Part shown: piece by piece, positions 36,516 through 46,872 of the stretch
How the letters are laid out: each line of letters starts with the position of its first letter
Position numbering within the stretch: position 1 is the stretch's first letter
Assembly: GCF_900636515.1 (NCBI RefSeq)
Contig: NZ_LR134287.1
Location: 434,001-498,000, forward strand
Source of the DNA: Neisseria animalis
GTDB lineage: Bacteria > Pseudomonadota > Gammaproteobacteria > Burkholderiales > Neisseriaceae
Length of the DNA stretch: 64,000 bases
Direction of reading: 5' to 3'
Notes under the pieces: generated by a model
What the model was told of the DNA's origin: nothing
Databases searched by the model: none
The model's input: only the letters and a program-made list of their open reading frames with translations
Translations under genes and position numbers: made by a program

Positions 36516-39374
36516 ATGAAACTACATGATTTGTTAGACTCCAACTCATTCGCGCCGCGCCATATTTCGTTTGGCGACGAAGCCGCACTGCTGAAGGCTT
36601 TGGGCGAAAAAAACATGGAGGAATTTATCAGTAATACCGTGCCGCAGAGCATCCGTATGCCGTCTGAACTCGACCTGCCTAAAGCATTGAGCGAAACGGA
36701 AGCGTTGGCAAAATTGAAAGAAACCGCCTCAAAAAACCTGATTGCCAAATCCTATATCGGCTTGGGTTACTATCCGACCCGTATGCCGAACGTGATTTTA
36801 CGCAACGTACTGGAAAATCCGGGTTGGTACACCGCTTATACCCCGTATCAGGCGGAAATCGCGCAAGGCCGTTTGGAAGCGTTGTTGAATTTCCAACAAA
36901 TGACCATCGACCTGACCGGACTGCCGGTAGCGGGCGCATCCCTGCTCGACGAAGCCACAGCCGCTGCCGAAGCGATGGCGATGGCCAAACGCGTCGGTAA
37001 AGTCAAATCCGATAAATTCTTCGTGGACGACCGCGTACTGCCGCAAACATTGGACGTGATGAAAACCCGCGCCAAATATTTCGGTTTCGAGCTGGTGGTC
37101 GGCGATGCGAAAAAAGCCGGTAACGGCAAAACCGAATACTTCGGCGCACTGCTGCAATATGTCGGCAAAGACGGCGATGTATTCGACCTGAAAACACGCA
37201 TTGCCAAATTGAAAGACAAAGGTACGGTGGTAGCCGTAGCGGCCGACATCATGAGCTTGGTACTGCTGAAATCGCCGGGTGAAATCGGTGCGGACATCGC
37301 CTTGGGCAGCACCCAGCGTTTCGGTATTCCGATGGGCTTCGGCGGCCCGCACGCAGCGTATTTTGCGTTTAAAGACGAATACAAACGCTCCGCGCCCGGC
37401 CGCATTATCGGCGTGTCGAAAGACACTTCGGGCAAACCCGCGCTGCGTATGGCACTTTCCACCCGCGAGCAGCACATTCGCCGCGAAAAAGCCACTTCCA
37501 ACATTTGTACCGCCCAAGCCTTGTTGGCGAATCTTGCCGGTATGTACGCCGTTTACCACGGACCACAAGGTCTGAAACGTATCGCCGAACGCATTCACGT
37601 TTTAGCGTCCGCATTCGGCAACCTGCTGGCAGACGCCGGTTTGGAGTTGGTATACGATACCTATTTTGATACCGTTGCCGTTGATTTGAAAGACAAAACG
37701 CGTGCCGACGAAGTGTTCTATACCGCACAAAAATGGGGCTACAACCTGCGCCGTGTCAGCGATACCGTCATCGCCGTTGCCTTCCACGAAGAGTCCGAGC
37801 GCGGCGAGTTGGCTGTTCTGTACGCGCTGTTTACCGGCAAAGAACAAGTATTGCTGGAAAACGACGTAACAGGCCGTCTGAAAAAATCCCTGTTGCGTAA
37901 AGACGATATCCTGACCCACGAAGTGTTCAACCGCTACCACACCGAACACGAAATGTTGCGTTATCTGAAAAAACTGGAAGACCGCGATTTGGCGATGAAC
38001 CGCAGCATGATTTCGCTCGGCTCCTGCACCATGAAGCTGAACGCCACCAGCGAAATGCTGCCGGTTACCTGGCCCGAATTTGCCAATATCCACCCGTTTG
38101 CCCCTTTGAATCAGGTGCAGGGCTATATGGAAATGCTCGGCGGCCTCAAAGCCCAGCTCAAAGCCATCACCGGCTTTGACGAAATCTCCATCCAGCCCAA
38201 CTCCGGCGCGCAAGGCGAATACACCGGCCTGCTCTCCATCCGCCGCTACCACGAAGCCGACGGCGCGGCAGGGCGCGACGTATGCCTGATTCCGCAGTCC
38301 GCCCACGGTACCAACCCCGCTACCGCCGCCATGCTCGGCATGAAAGTCGTCGTCGTCAAAACAGACGAACGCGGCAATGTCGATGTCGCAGACCTCAAAG
38401 CCAAAGCCGAACAATACCGGGACACGCTGGGCGCACTGATGATTACCTATCCGTCTACCCACGGCGTGTACGAAGAAGGCATCCGCGACATCTGCAAAAT
38501 CATTCACGACAACGGCGGCCAAGTTTACATGGACGGTGCCAACATGAACGCCCAAGTCGGCATCATGCAGCCGGCCGAAGTCGGCGCAGACGTACTGCAC
38601 ATGAACCTGCACAAAACCTTCTGCATTCCGCACGGTGGCGGCGGTCCGGGCATGGGCTGTATCGGCCTCAAAGCACACCTTGCCCCGTTTGCCCCGAGCC
38701 ACACCGTAACCCCCGTTGCCGGTGCTACCGAAGGCATGGGCGCAGTGGCCGCCGCACCTTACGGTTCCGCCTCCATTCTGCCGATTACTTGGATGTACAT
38801 CACCATGATGGGCAAACAAGGCATGAAGCAGGCAACCGAATGGGCATTGCTCAACGCCAACTACGTGGCCAAGCAGCTCGGCGAAGACTACCCGATTCTC
38901 TACACCGGCAAAAACGGCCGCGTCGCCCACGAATGTATCGTGGATTTGCGCCCGCTCAAAGCCGAAAGCGGCATCACCGAAACCGACATCGCCAAACGCC
39001 TGATGGACTACGGTTTCCACGCGCCCACCGTCTCCTTCCCTGTGGCGGGCACACTGATGATCGAGCCGACCGAATCGGAAAGCAAAGCCGAACTCGACCG
39101 CTTCATCGCCGCGCTGAAATCCATCCGCCGCGAAGTGCAAAAAGTGCAGGACGGCGTATGGCCGAAAGACGACAACCCGCTGGTCAACGCGCCGCATACC
39201 GCCGCCGACCTCACCAAAGAATGGATGCACCCGTACAGCCGCGAAGAAGCAGTGTTCCCGCTGCCGTATGTACGCGAACACAAATTCTGGCCGAGCGTCA
39301 ACCGCGTGGACGATGTGTATGGCGACCGCAACCTTATTTGTACCTGCCCTCCGGTAGAAGCATATGAGGATTGA
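36516..39374 (+). CDS. gcvP: Glycine dehydrogenase (decarboxylating), P protein
   Basis: 952 residues, homodimeric-length P protein. AAAGGA lies before the [14 protein letters not shown] opens; the PLP lysine is in [19 protein letters not shown]; the first half repeats the fold with [14 protein letters not shown] and [19 protein letters not shown]. It decarboxylates glycine and loads GcvH. It is separated from gcvT-gcvH by three unrelated genes, so it probably has its own promoter. Confidence 0.97.
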   Translation: MKLHDLLDSNSFAPRHISFGDEAALLKALGEKNMEEFISNTVPQSIRMPSELDLPKALSETEALAKLKETASKNLIAKSYIGLGYYPTRMPNVILRNVLENPGWYTAYTPYQAEIAQGRLEALLNFQQMTIDLTGLPVAGASLLDEATAAAEAMAMAKRVGKVKSDKFFVDDRVLPQTLDVMKTRAKYFGFELVVGDAKKAGNGKTEYFGALLQYVGKDGDVFDLKTRIAKLKDKGTVVAVAADIMSLVLLKSPGEIGADIALGSTQRFGIPMGFGGPHAAYFAFKDEYKRSAPGRIIGVSKDTSGKPALRMALSTREQHIRREKATSNICTAQALLANLAGMYAVYHGPQGLKRIAERIHVLASAFGNLLADAGLELVYDTYFDTVAVDLKDKTRADEVFYTAQKWGYNLRRVSDTVIAVAFHEESERGELAVLYALFTGKEQVLLENDVTGRLKKSLLRKDDILTHEVFNRYHTEHEMLRYLKKLEDRDLAMNRSMISLGSCTMKLNATSEMLPVTWPEFANIHPFAPLNQVQGYMEMLGGLKAQLKAITGFDEISIQPNSGAQGEYTGLLSIRRYHEADGAAGRDVCLIPQSAHGTNPATAAMLGMKVVVVKTDERGNVDVADLKAKAEQYRDTLGALMITYPSTHGVYEEGIRDICKIIHDNGGQVYMDGANMNAQVGIMQPAEVGADVLHMNLHKTFCIPHGGGGPGMGCIGLKAHLAPFAPSHTVTPVAGATEGMGAVAAAPYGSASILPITWMYITMMGKQGMKQATEWALLNANYVAKQLGEDYPILYTGKNGRVAHECIVDLRPLKAESGITETDIAKRLMDYGFHAPTVSFPVAGTLMIEPTESESKAELDRFIAALKSIRREVQKVQDGVWPKDDNPLVNAPHTAADLTKEWMHPYSREEAVFPLPYVREHKFWPSVNRVDDVYGDRNLICTCPPVEAYED

Positions 39375-39395
39375 TTAAACAAATTCGGCAATAAA

Positions 39396-39502
39396 TATAG
39401 TCGAATAAAATAAGAATGAGACAAGGCAGCGAAGCCGCAGACAGTACACATAGTACGGCAAGGCAAAGCAACGCTGTATCATTCTTATTTTAAATGACTA
39501 TA
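39396..39502 (-). repeat. Correia-type element (CREE/NEMIS), 107 bp, reverse orientation
   Basis: TATAGTCGAATAAAATAAG ... AAATGACTATA, 22 bases past gcvP and directly before a DUS terminator. Confidence 0.88.
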
Positions 39503-39505
39503 ATA

Positions 39506-39541
39506 AAAAGGCCGTCTGCAAATATGCAGACGGCCTTTTTT
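39506..39541. terminator. DUS-hairpin terminator between gcvP and tracrRNA
   Basis: AAAAAGGCCGTCTGCA, four-base loop, TGCAGACGGCCTTTTTT. Palindromic, so it may stop both gcvP read-through and any tracrRNA read-through. Confidence 0.82.
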
Positions 39542-39553
39542 GTTTTTTCATGC

Positions 39554-39682
39554 AAAAATAAGACGATGCCCCTGTTTAAGAAACTCAAACAGGGGCTCAT
39601 ACATAAAGTATTTTACGTCGCGGCACGTCTTTGCAGACGGCCTTATTGTAGCAACGGCTCTCATCTCGTAGTGCAACAATAT
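39554..39682 (-). ncRNA. tracrRNA of the type II-C CRISPR system
   Basis: On the minus strand the anti-repeat (39645-39680) aligns with all 36 bases of the CRISPR repeat. Perfect blocks TTGTAGC and CTCTCATCTCGTAGTG flank a 5-base mismatch that forms the bulge. Next comes a hairpin GGCCGTCT-GCAA-AGACGTGCC (39622-39642), then a long tail and a 10-bp terminal stem GCCCCTGTTT/AAACAGGGGC (39568-39596) ending in ATTTTT. This is the architecture of the N. meningitidis tracrRNA. It is divergent from cas9. Ends are inferred: promoter plus about 7 bases, and the T run. Confidence 0.93.
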
Positions 39683-39688
39683 TTGCGT

Positions 39689-39717
39689 ATTCTAATTTGT
39701 TTTTTATCGGCGTGCAA
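39689..39717 (-). promoter_or_regulatory. Sigma-70 promoter of tracrRNA
   Basis: Minus strand TTGCAC (39712-39717), 17-base spacer, TAGAAT (39689-39694). This places the start about 39682, just ahead of the anti-repeat. Confidence 0.75.
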
Positions 39718-39803
39718 GATGATGGCCGCTGCGGTAAATATGCCGACCATTTTTTTCTTGTATCAAACATTTGTTCCGTTACGGCTCTGTTGACGTAAAA
39801 ATG

Positions 39804-39812
39804 TGGTATAAG
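39804..39812 (+). promoter_or_regulatory. Extended -10 promoter of cas9
   Basis: TGG-TATAAG has the TGn extension of an extended -10 element, about 33 bases before the cas9 ATG. GGAG at 39835 is the ribosome site. Confidence 0.5.
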
Positions 39813-39844
39813 ATGATATTTTTTCTGCATAAAACGGAGAAATC

Positions 39845-42800
39845 ATGGGTGCGTATCCGCAGAAATACATATTGGGATTGGATTTGGGCATTGCTTCGGT
39901 GGGCTGGGCTTTGGTATCGGTTGATGAAAATGAAAATCCGAACGGCCTGCTTGATTGCGGCGTGCGCACGTTTGAACGGGCGGAAGTGCCGAAAACAGGG
40001 GATTCTTTAGCCAAAGCGCGGCGCGAGGCGCGTAGCGTGCGCCGCTTAATCCGCCGCAGGGCGCACCGTTTGCTGCGTTTGCGCCGCTTGTTGAAACGCG
40101 AGGGCGTGTTGGCCGCAGCGGATTTTGATTCAAACGGTTTGGTTCGGGATTTGCCCGTTGATGCATGGCCGCTGCGCGTGGCGGGTTTGGACAGAAAGCT
40201 GGAAGCCAAAGAATGGGCGGCGGTGTTGCTGCATTTGGTGAAACACCGCGGTTATCTGTCGCAGCGCAAAAGCGAAATGCAGACGGAAGATAAAGAGCTC
40301 GGCCGCCTGTTGGCCGGTGTGGCGGAAAACAGCAAATTATTGCAGCAAGATGCTTACCGCACGCCTGCGGAATTGGCGGTAAAGCATTTTGCTGTGCAAA
40401 ACGGTCATATGCGCAACAAAGGCGGCGATTATTCGCATACGTTCAACCGCCAAGATCTGCAAAGAGAACTGCATCTTTTGTTTGAAAAACAGCGCGGTTT
40501 CGGCAATCCGTTTGCTGCGGCTGAGTTGGAAAACAGAGTAGATACGCTGCTGATGACCCAGCGCAGTGCTTTGCAGGGCGAGGCGGTGCTGAAAATGTTG
40601 GGCAAATGTACGTTTGAGCCTGCCGAATACAAAGCGGCGAAACACACCTATTCCGCAGAGCGGTTTGTGTGGCTGACCAAGCTGAACAATCTGCGGGTTT
40701 TGCACAACGGCGAAGAGCGGGCTTTAGAGGAAGCTGAGCGCAAAATGCTGTTGGACGAGCCGTATAAAAAAGCTAAATTCACTTACACGCAGGCGCGGAA
40801 ATTATTGGATATGCCTGCCGATGCGGCATTCAAAGGCTTGCGTTACGGCAAGGATTCAGACGGCCTCAAGGCTGAAAACGGTACGCTGATGGAGATGAAG
40901 GCTTACCATAAAATCCGCCAAGTTTTGGAAAAGGCGGGCTTGAAAACCGAATGGCAGGGCTTGGCGTGCAAACCCGATTTGCTGGACGAAATCGGTACGG
41001 TCTTTTCGCTGTATAAAACCGATGAGGATATTTCGAGCTGCCTGAAAGACAAGCTGCCTGAAAACGTATTGCAAGCTTTGTTGGCAGGCTTGAATTTCGA
41101 CAAATTCATTCAGCTTTCACTCAAAGCCTTGTCTCAAATTATGCCGCTGATGGAAAACGGTATGCGCTACGACAAGGCTTGCGAGGCGGTGTATGGCGAC
41201 CATTACGGTTTGAAAAAGAAAGAAGAAAACCTGCTGCTGCCCCGGATTGCTGCCGATGATATCCGCAACCCTGTTGTATTCCGTACCTTAACCCAAACTC
41301 GGAAAGTGGTTAATGCCATTATCCGCCGCTACGGTTCGCCGCAGCGCGTGCACATCGAAACGGCGCGTGAGTTGGGCAAGTCTTATAAAGACCGCAAGGA
41401 AATCGAAAAACGGCAGGAAGAAAACCGTAAAGAACGTGAGCGGGCGGCAGCGGATTTTAAAGAATTGTTCCCGAATTTTGTCGGCGAACCCAAAGGGCAG
41501 GATATTTTGAAGTTGCGGCTTTACAAACAGCAGCAATGCAAATGCCTGTACTCGGGTGCGGAAATTGATTTGCGCCGCTTGAACGAAAAAGGTTATGTCG
41601 AAATCGACCACGCGTTGCCGTTTTCGCGCACTTGGGACGACAGTTTCAACAATAAAGTGCTGGTGCTGGGCAGCGAAAACCAGAAAAAGCGCAACCAAAC
41701 GCCGTATGAGTATTTGGACGGTGCAAGCAACAGCCAGCGTTGGCGCGAATTTCAGGCGCGTGTGGCCGGCTGCGGTTTCCCGTATGCCAAGAAACAGCGG
41801 ATTCAGACGGCCAAACTCGACAGCAAAGCCGAGCAGGGCTTTTTGGAGCGTAATCTGAACGATACGCGCTATATCGCCCGCTTTTTGTGCAACTTCATCG
41901 AAGAAAACCTGCATTTGGAAGGCAGCGGCAAACGGCGCGTGTTTGCTTCAAATGGCCAAATCACATCGCTCTTGCGCGGCTTATGGGGCTTGCGGAAAGT
42001 GCGGGAAGACAACGACCGCCACCATGCACTGGATGCTGTGGTGGTGGCGTGTTCCACCGTATCCATGCAGCAGAAAATCACCAAAGCTATGCAGCGGCGC
42101 GAAACATTGGAAACGGTGGACACCGAAACCGGCGAAGTGAAGCAGCGCATTCCGCAGCCGTGGGATTTTTTCCGGCAGGAAGTGATGATACGCGTGTTTA
42201 GCGATCAGCCGCACGAAGAGCTGGCCGAGAAACTCGATTCGCGCCCGCAGGCTCTGCATGAGCATGTTACGCCGCTGTTTGTTTCCCGCGCACCGAACCG
42301 CAAGATGACGGGGCAGGGGCATTTGGAAACCATTAAATCGGCGAAAAGGCTTTCTGAAAAAATCAGCGTGGTGAAAAAGCCGCTGACGCAGTTGAAAAGC
42401 AAAGATATTGAAAACATTGTCGGTTATCCCAATCGCGAACCTGCGCTTTATGCGGCTTTGCGGGAACGATTGGCCGCGCATAAAGACGACCCGGTTAAGG
42501 CATTCGCTGAGCCGTTTTACAAACCGGCGAAAGACGGAGGGAAAGGGGCTTTGGTCAAAGCCGTGCGGGTGGAAGACGTGCAGAAAACCGGTGTGATGGT
42601 GCGTAAAGACCGACAAGGAATTGCGCGCGGCATTGCCGATAATGCCACCATGATACGCGTGGATGTATTCGGAAAGAACGGCAAAAACTATCTGGTACCG
42701 ATTTATGCGTGGCAGATTGCCAAAGGTATTTTGCCGAATAAGGCGGTGGTACAGGGTAAGGATGAGGCCGACTGGGATGTAATGGATGAAAGCTATGCGT

Positions 42801-43069
42801 TTAAATTCACGCTATATCCGAATGATTTGGTAGAAGTTATTAGTAAGAAAGGTAGGATTTTTGGCTATTTTGGCGGCTTGGATAGAGCCACCGGCAATAT
42901 TAATGTTAAAGAACATGATATGGCAAAAAATAAAGGGAAAGAAGGAGTTCACCGTAGTTTAGGTGTAAAAACGGTTTTATCCTTCCAAAAATATCAAATC
43001 GACCCTTTGGGAAAAGAAATCCGCCTGTGCAAAGCGGAGAGGCGCCTTGAGTTGAAAAACAAAAAATAA
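39845..43069 (+). CDS. cas9: CRISPR-associated endonuclease Cas9 (type II-C)
   Basis: 1074 residues, close to the 1082 of N. meningitidis Cas9. Ruv[17 protein letters not shown] has D13; an arginine-rich bridge helix ([19 protein letters not shown]) follows. RuvC-II has E505 in [13 protein letters not shown] has H589 in [24 protein letters not shown], and RuvC-III has D730 in [12 protein letters not shown]. All catalytic residues are present and the frame is unbroken, so it should be active. The C-terminal PAM-reading domain (last about 200 residues) is present; the PAM cannot be told by eye. It cleaves DNA guided by crRNA and the adjacent tracrRNA. Confidence 0.97.
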   Translation: MGAYPQKYILGLDLGIASVGWALVSVDENENPNGLLDCGVRTFERAEVPKTGDSLAKARREARSVRRLIRRRAHRLLRLRRLLKREGVLAAADFDSNGLVRDLPVDAWPLRVAGLDRKLEAKEWAAVLLHLVKHRGYLSQRKSEMQTEDKELGRLLAGVAENSKLLQQDAYRTPAELAVKHFAVQNGHMRNKGGDYSHTFNRQDLQRELHLLFEKQRGFGNPFAAAELENRVDTLLMTQRSALQGEAVLKMLGKCTFEPAEYKAAKHTYSAERFVWLTKLNNLRVLHNGEERALEEAERKMLLDEPYKKAKFTYTQARKLLDMPADAAFKGLRYGKDSDGLKAENGTLMEMKAYHKIRQVLEKAGLKTEWQGLACKPDLLDEIGTVFSLYKTDEDISSCLKDKLPENVLQALLAGLNFDKFIQLSLKALSQIMPLMENGMRYDKACEAVYGDHYGLKKKEENLLLPRIAADDIRNPVVFRTLTQTRKVVNAIIRRYGSPQRVHIETARELGKSYKDRKEIEKRQEENRKERERAAADFKELFPNFVGEPKGQDILKLRLYKQQQCKCLYSGAEIDLRRLNEKGYVEIDHALPFSRTWDDSFNNKVLVLGSENQKKRNQTPYEYLDGASNSQRWREFQARVAGCGFPYAKKQRIQTAKLDSKAEQGFLERNLNDTRYIARFLCNFIEENLHLEGSGKRRVFASNGQITSLLRGLWGLRKVREDNDRHHALDAVVVACSTVSMQQKITKAMQRRETLETVDTETGEVKQRIPQPWDFFRQEVMIRVFSDQPHEELAEKLDSRPQALHEHVTPLFVSRAPNRKMTGQGHLETIKSAKRLSEKISVVKKPLTQLKSKDIENIVGYPNREPALYAALRERLAAHKDDPVKAFAEPFYKPAKDGGKGALVKAVRVEDVQKTGVMVRKDRQGIARGIADNATMIRVDVFGKNGKNYLVPIYAWQIAKGILPNKAVVQGKDEADWDVMDESYAFKFTLYPNDLVEVISKKGRIFGYFGGLDRATGNINVKEHDMAKNKGKEGVHRSLGVKTVLSFQKYQIDPLGKEIRLCKAERRLELKNKK

Positions 43070-43075
43070 ACCCGT

Positions 43076-43107
43076 ATGCCGTCTGAAATCTTTTTGCAGA
43101 CGGCATA
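43076..43107. repeat. Inverted DUS pair between cas9 and cas1
   Basis: TATGCCGTCTG and GCAGACGGCATA enclose about 10 bases with a TTTTT run, in the 64-base gap. It could partly terminate or process the cas transcript. Confidence 0.6.
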
Positions 43108-43133
43108 TTACGTTACAACACACGGAGAAACCG

Positions 43134-44045
43134 ATGACTTGGCGCAGCATACTGATCAGCAAACCCGCCCGTTTGTCGTTGCAGCAAAACCACCTGCTGA
43201 TCCGGCAAGACGAAGCCATTCCCGTGCCGCTCGAAGACATTGCCGTGATTGTGGTTGAATCGCGCGAAGTGGTGCTGACCGCGCCGCTGTTGTCCGCGCT
43301 GGCGCAATACGGCGTTACCCTGCTGACCTGCGACGAGCAGTTTTTGCCCTGCGGCCAATGGCTGCCCTTTGCCCAATACCACCGCAGCCTGAAAATCCTC
43401 AAGCTGCAAATCCATATGACGCAGCCGCAGAAAAAGCAGCTTTGGCAGCGGATTGTGCAGCAAAAAATCCGCAATCAGGCATGGTTGCTGGATTACAGCG
43501 GCCACGACATCGGCGCAGGCCGTCTGAATGCTTTGGCGGATGAAGTAAAATCGGGCGACAAAGGTTATGCCGAAGGACAGGCCGCCGCGCTGTATTTTCC
43601 GCTGCTGTTTGGCGATGCGTTTACCCGCAGTCAGGAAAACGCCGTCAATGCCTGCTTGAATTACGGTTACAGCATCGTGCGCTCTGCCGTTGCCCGCGCG
43701 CTGGTGCAATATGGTTTTCTGCCCGCGCTGGGTTTGCAGCACAAGAGCGAGCTGAATGCATTTAATCTGGCCGATGATTTTATCGAGCCTTACCGGCAGA
43801 TTGTAGATTTGCTGGTGTACGATGCCGTATGCGCGCAAAGCCTGCCTGAAACGCTTACGCCCGAAACCAAACTCAGGCTGGTAGGGCTGCTTTGCTGTCA
43901 GATTATGCTCGACAAACGCCGTTACAGCCTGCTGGCCGCGATCGACCGCACCATACAGTCTTTGCAGACGGCATTAACCGAAAACAATCCCAAACTGCTG
44001 AAGCTGCCGCAAATGCTGCCTCTGAAAGAGCATGATTATGAGTGA
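43134..44045 (+). CDS. cas1: CRISPR-associated endonuclease Cas1
   Basis: 303 residues. The metal ligands of the integrase active site are visible: E147 ([15 protein letters not shown]), H203 ([11 protein letters not shown]) and E218 (ADDFIEPYR). With Cas2 it integrates new spacers; in type II-C, Cas9 helps select those with a PAM. Starts at ATG 43134, with GGAG upstream, and overlaps cas2 by 8 bases. Confidence 0.96.
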   Translation: MTWRSILISKPARLSLQQNHLLIRQDEAIPVPLEDIAVIVVESREVVLTAPLLSALAQYGVTLLTCDEQFLPCGQWLPFAQYHRSLKILKLQIHMTQPQKKQLWQRIVQQKIRNQAWLLDYSGHDIGAGRLNALADEVKSGDKGYAEGQAAALYFPLLFGDAFTRSQENAVNACLNYGYSIVRSAVARALVQYGFLPALGLQHKSELNAFNLADDFIEPYRQIVDLLVYDAVCAQSLPETLTPETKLRLVGLLCCQIMLDKRRYSLLAAIDRTIQSLQTALTENNPKLLKLPQMLPLKEHDYE

Positions 44046-44364
44046 GGCCCAATTTATGCGCTTAATCGTCTTTTTCGACCTGCCCGTTACCACCGCTGCC
44101 AAGCGCAAGGCAGCCAACCGGTTCCGCAAATTTTTGCAGAAAGACGGCTACCAGATGCTGCAACTTTCGGTATATTCGCGCATCGTTCGCGGGCGCGATG
44201 CGTTGCAAAAACACCACAAAAGGCTGCTGCAACAACTGCCCGAAGAAGGGCAGGTGCGTTATTTGGAGGTAACGGAAAAGCAATATGCGGGTATGGTGAT
44301 GCTGATTGGCGAGCCGAAAACGCGTGAAAAAAAGGTGAATGCCGACCAGCTTTTGCTGTTTTAA
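44038..44364 (+). CDS. cas2: CRISPR-associated endoribonuclease-fold protein Cas2
   Basis: 108 residues from ATG 44038; an ATG at 44032 in the same frame is too close to its ribosome site. [26 protein letters not shown] is the Cas2 beta1-alpha1 with the conserved Asp14, and [11 protein letters not shown] follows. It is the structural partner of Cas1 in spacer capture. It is the last gene of the minimal cas9-cas1-cas2 operon; no csn2 or cas4 is present. Confidence 0.95.
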   Translation: MSEAQFMRLIVFFDLPVTTAAKRKAANRFRKFLQKDGYQMLQLSVYSRIVRGRDALQKHHKRLLQQLPEEGQVRYLEVTEKQYAGMVMLIGEPKTREKKVNADQLLLF

Positions 44365-44386
44365 AACGGAATTTTAGGCAGAAATA

Positions 44387-44423
44387 AAGCGGAGAACCCT
44401 TGTTTTTCAAGGATTCCCCGCTT
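44387..44423 (-). terminator. Terminator of the CRISPR array transcript
   Basis: AAGCGG-GAA-CCTTG pairs with CAAGG-TTC-CCGCTT (two mismatched bases). It lies 4 bases from the cas-proximal repeat. Read on the minus strand, the direction of crRNA synthesis, it is followed by TTTATTT. It separates the converging cas operon and array. Confidence 0.65.
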
Positions 44424-44427
44424 GGCT

Positions 44428-45185
44428 ATTGTAACACTACGAGATGAGAGAGGGAGCTACAACATTACATCAGCCCGCGCCTTCGTTAACCATATTGTAA
44501 CACTACGAGATGAGAGAGGGAGCTACAACTGTACATTTTCGCTCCTAAGCCGAGCGTTAATTGTAACACTACGAGATGAGAGAGGGAGCTACAACGCTAA
44601 CCCTACTTCTTATATAAAGCTTATAATTGTAACACTACGAGATGAGAGAGGGAGCTACAACTGAGCTGCTGGATGCGCTGCGCCGTATGAAATTGTAACA
44701 CTACGAGATGAGAGAGGGAGCTACAACTGGAGACCTCTCCTACAGCAACCAAAAAATATTGTAACACTACGAGATGAGAGAGGGAGCTACAACTCCTGCC
44801 GACTTCTCCTTGGGCATTACTGAATTGTAACACTACGAGATGAGAGAGGGAGCTACAACTAGATGTTTTGCCGGTGCCGGGTGTGCCGGATTGTAACACT
44901 ACGAGATGAGAGAGGGAGCTACAACGAATTTTTGTTTGAGGCCGAACAAAGCAATATTGTAACACTACGAGATGAGAGAGGGAGCTACAACAAGTCATAT
45001 ATTGCTGAAAACTACTATGTAATTGTAACACTACGAGATGAGAGAGGGAGCTACAACGTACCCCAGCACGGCAGAGGAGGCGTTTCAATTGTAACACTAC
45101 GAGATGAGAGAGGGAGCTACAACCAAGAAAACAACATACCGACAGGCATACTGATTGTAACACTACGAGATAAGAGCGTTGTAAC
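44428..45185 (-). CRISPR. Type II-C CRISPR array, 12 repeats and 11 spacers
   Basis: Eleven identical 36-base repeats (ATTGTAACACTACGAGATG ... GGGAGCTACAAC on the plus strand) at an exact 66-base period (44428, 44494, 44560, ... 45088), with 30-base spacers, plus a twelfth degenerate repeat at 45154-45185. The crRNA strand is minus: the repeat then begins GTTGTAGCTCCC and ends TGTTACAAT, an extended -10 box that can start a transcript in each repeat, as described for Neisseria II-C arrays. The degenerate repeat keeps this promoter half only. The spacers are all different; none was seen to match elsewhere in the window. Confidence 0.98.
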
Positions 45186-45259
45186 GTAAATTGGCAAGGT
45201 TAAGTAACACCATATCATTATGATTTTAAAAATAATATATTGTTGAAAAAGCAGCAATG
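45186..45259 (-). promoter_or_regulatory. AT-rich leader-side flank of the CRISPR array
   Basis: About 74 bases, very AT-rich, on the upstream side of the array as transcribed. No clear -35/-10 pair stands out apart from the -10 inside the degenerate repeat. It probably acts as the flank next to the array's 5' end. Confidence 0.4.
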
Positions 45260-45292
45260 AAAAGGCCGTCTGCAAATATACAGACGGCCTTA
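45260..45292 (-). terminator. DUS-hairpin terminator after guaA
   Basis: AAAAGGCCGTCTG and CAGACGGCCTTA around a 9-base loop, 14 bases past the guaA stop. On the minus strand it ends in TTTTC. Confidence 0.75.
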
Positions 45293-45306
45293 GTTTTGAT
45301 TAAATT

Positions 45307-46872
45307 TTATTCCCACTCAATCGTGGCGGGCGGTTTGCCGCTTACATCGTACACCACGCGGTTGATGCCTTTGACTTCGTTGATGATGCGGTTGGACACG
45401 CGGCCGAGCAGGGAATACGGCAGCTCCGCCCAGTGTGCGGTCATGAAGTCGCTGGTTACGACGGCGCGCAGTGCCACCACATAATCGTAGGTGCGGCCAT
45501 CGCCCATCACGCCCACGGATTTCACCGGCAGGAATACGGCGAATGCTTGGCTGGTCAGGTCGTACCATGAAGTGCCGTTTTCATCGGTGGTGTTGCGCAA
45601 TTCTTGGATAAAGATGTCGTCGGCTTGACGCAGCAGGTCGGCGTATTCTTTTTTCACTTCGCCCAAAATGCGTACGCCCAAGCCCGGGCCGGGGAAGGGG
45701 TGGCGGTACACCATTTCGCGCGGCAGGCCGAGGGCGACGCCGAGTTCGCGCACTTCGTCTTTAAACAGATCGCGCAGCGGTTCCAACAATTTCAGCTTCA
45801 TGTTTTCAGGCAGGCCGCCGACGTTGTGGTGCGACTTGATGGCGTGGGCTTTTTTGGTTTTCGCGCCCGCACTTTCGATGACATCGGGGTAAATCGTGCC
45901 TTGGGCCAGCCATTTGGCGTTGGTGAGTTTTTTCTCTTCGGCATCAAATACTTCGATAAATTCCGCGCCGATGATTTTGCGCTTTTTCTCGGGGTCGGTA
46001 ACGCCGGCGAGTTTGTTCATAAACTGCGCTTCGGCATCAACGTGAATCACGCGCACGCCCAAGTTGCGGGCAAACATGTCCATCACCATTTTGCCTTCGT
46101 TCAGGCGCAGCAGGCCGTGGTCGACGAATACGCAGGTGAGTTGGTCGCCGATGGCGCGGTGGATCAGCGCGGCGGCAACGGAGGAATCTACGCCGCCGGA
46201 CAAGCCTAAAATCACTTCGTCGCTGCCGACTTGTTCGCGGATTTTGGCTACGGCTTCGTCAATGTAGTTGGGCATGGTCCAGCTCGGTTTCGCACCGGCG
46301 ATGTCCAGCACGAAGCGGTTGATCAGGGCGCGGCCTTGTTTGGTGTGGGTAACTTCGGGGTGGAACTGGATGCCGTAGAATTGTTTTTCGGCGTGTTCCA
46401 TCATGGCAATCGGGCAGGAGGGGGTGTCGCCGATGACGGCAAAGCCTTCGGGCAGCTTGGATACTTTGTCGCCGTGGCTCATCCATACGTCGAGCGTGTT
46501 GGGTTGGCCGTCTGCAAGGCCGCGCGTCAGTTCGCAATCGATGGTTTTCACTTGGGCATAGCCGAATTCGCGCTGGTTGCCCGGGGAGACTTCGCCGCCC
46601 AAATGGTGCGCCATAAACTGCATGCCGTAGCAGATGCCGAGTACGGGGATACCCAAGTCGAAAATGCCGGTGTCTGCCTGATAATCGGAGTCGTAAACGG
46701 AATTGGGGCCGCCGGAAAGAATAATAGCTTTGGGCTTGAAGGCTTTGATTTCAGCCAAAGGCATATCGAAAGAATGCAGTTCGCAGTAAACATGGGCTTC
46801 GCGCACGCGGCGGGCAATCAGTTGGGTCACTTGCGAGCCGAAGTCGAGAATCAGGATTTTGTCTTGGGTCAT
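45307..46872 (-). CDS. guaA: GMP synthase (glutamine-hydrolysing)
   Basis: 521 residues from ATG 46872. Class I amidotransferase domain with [16 protein letters not shown] (nucleophile Cys) and [11 protein letters not shown]-pyrophosphatase P-loop [15 protein letters not shown]-terminal dimerisation domain ending in PATIEWE. It converts XMP to GMP. An upstream extension of the open frame lacks a ribosome site. Confidence 0.97.
   Translation of the reverse strand: MTQDKILILDFGSQVTQLIARRVREAHVYCELHSFDMPLAEIKAFKPKAIILSGGPNSVYDSDYQADTGIFDLGIPVLGICYGMQFMAHHLGGEVSPGNQREFGYAQVKTIDCELTRGLADGQPNTLDVWMSHGDKVSKLPEGFAVIGDTPSCPIAMMEHAEKQFYGIQFHPEVTHTKQGRALINRFVLDIAGAKPSWTMPNYIDEAVAKIREQVGSDEVILGLSGGVDSSVAAALIHRAIGDQLTCVFVDHGLLRLNEGKMVMDMFARNLGVRVIHVDAEAQFMNKLAGVTDPEKKRKIIGAEFIEVFDAEEKKLTNAKWLAQGTIYPDVIESAGAKTKKAHAIKSHHNVGGLPENMKLKLLEPLRDLFKDEVRELGVALGLPREMVYRHPFPGPGLGVRILGEVKKEYADLLRQADDIFIQELRNTTDENGTSWYDLTSQAFAVFLPVKSVGVMGDGRTYDYVVALRAVVTSDFMTAHWAELPYSLLGRVSNRIINEVKGINRVVYDVSGKPPATIEWE

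Larger units (their letters stand above)
39375..39553. other. Repeat-filled gap after gcvP
   Basis: CREE (39396-39502) followed immediately by a DUS hairpin (39506-39541). No gene. Confidence 0.55.

Noticed and set aside
39845..44364. A csn2, cas4 or additional cas gene in the operon
   Set aside because: Only cas9, cas1 and cas2 are present; flanking genes are gcvP and guaA, so the locus is type II-C, not II-A or II-B.
44422..45189. ORFs across the array (VTLRDERGSYN and SSLSHLVVLQ repeats on both strands)
   Set aside because: The repeat-plus-spacer period of 66 is a multiple of 3, so the array reads as a false repeat protein.
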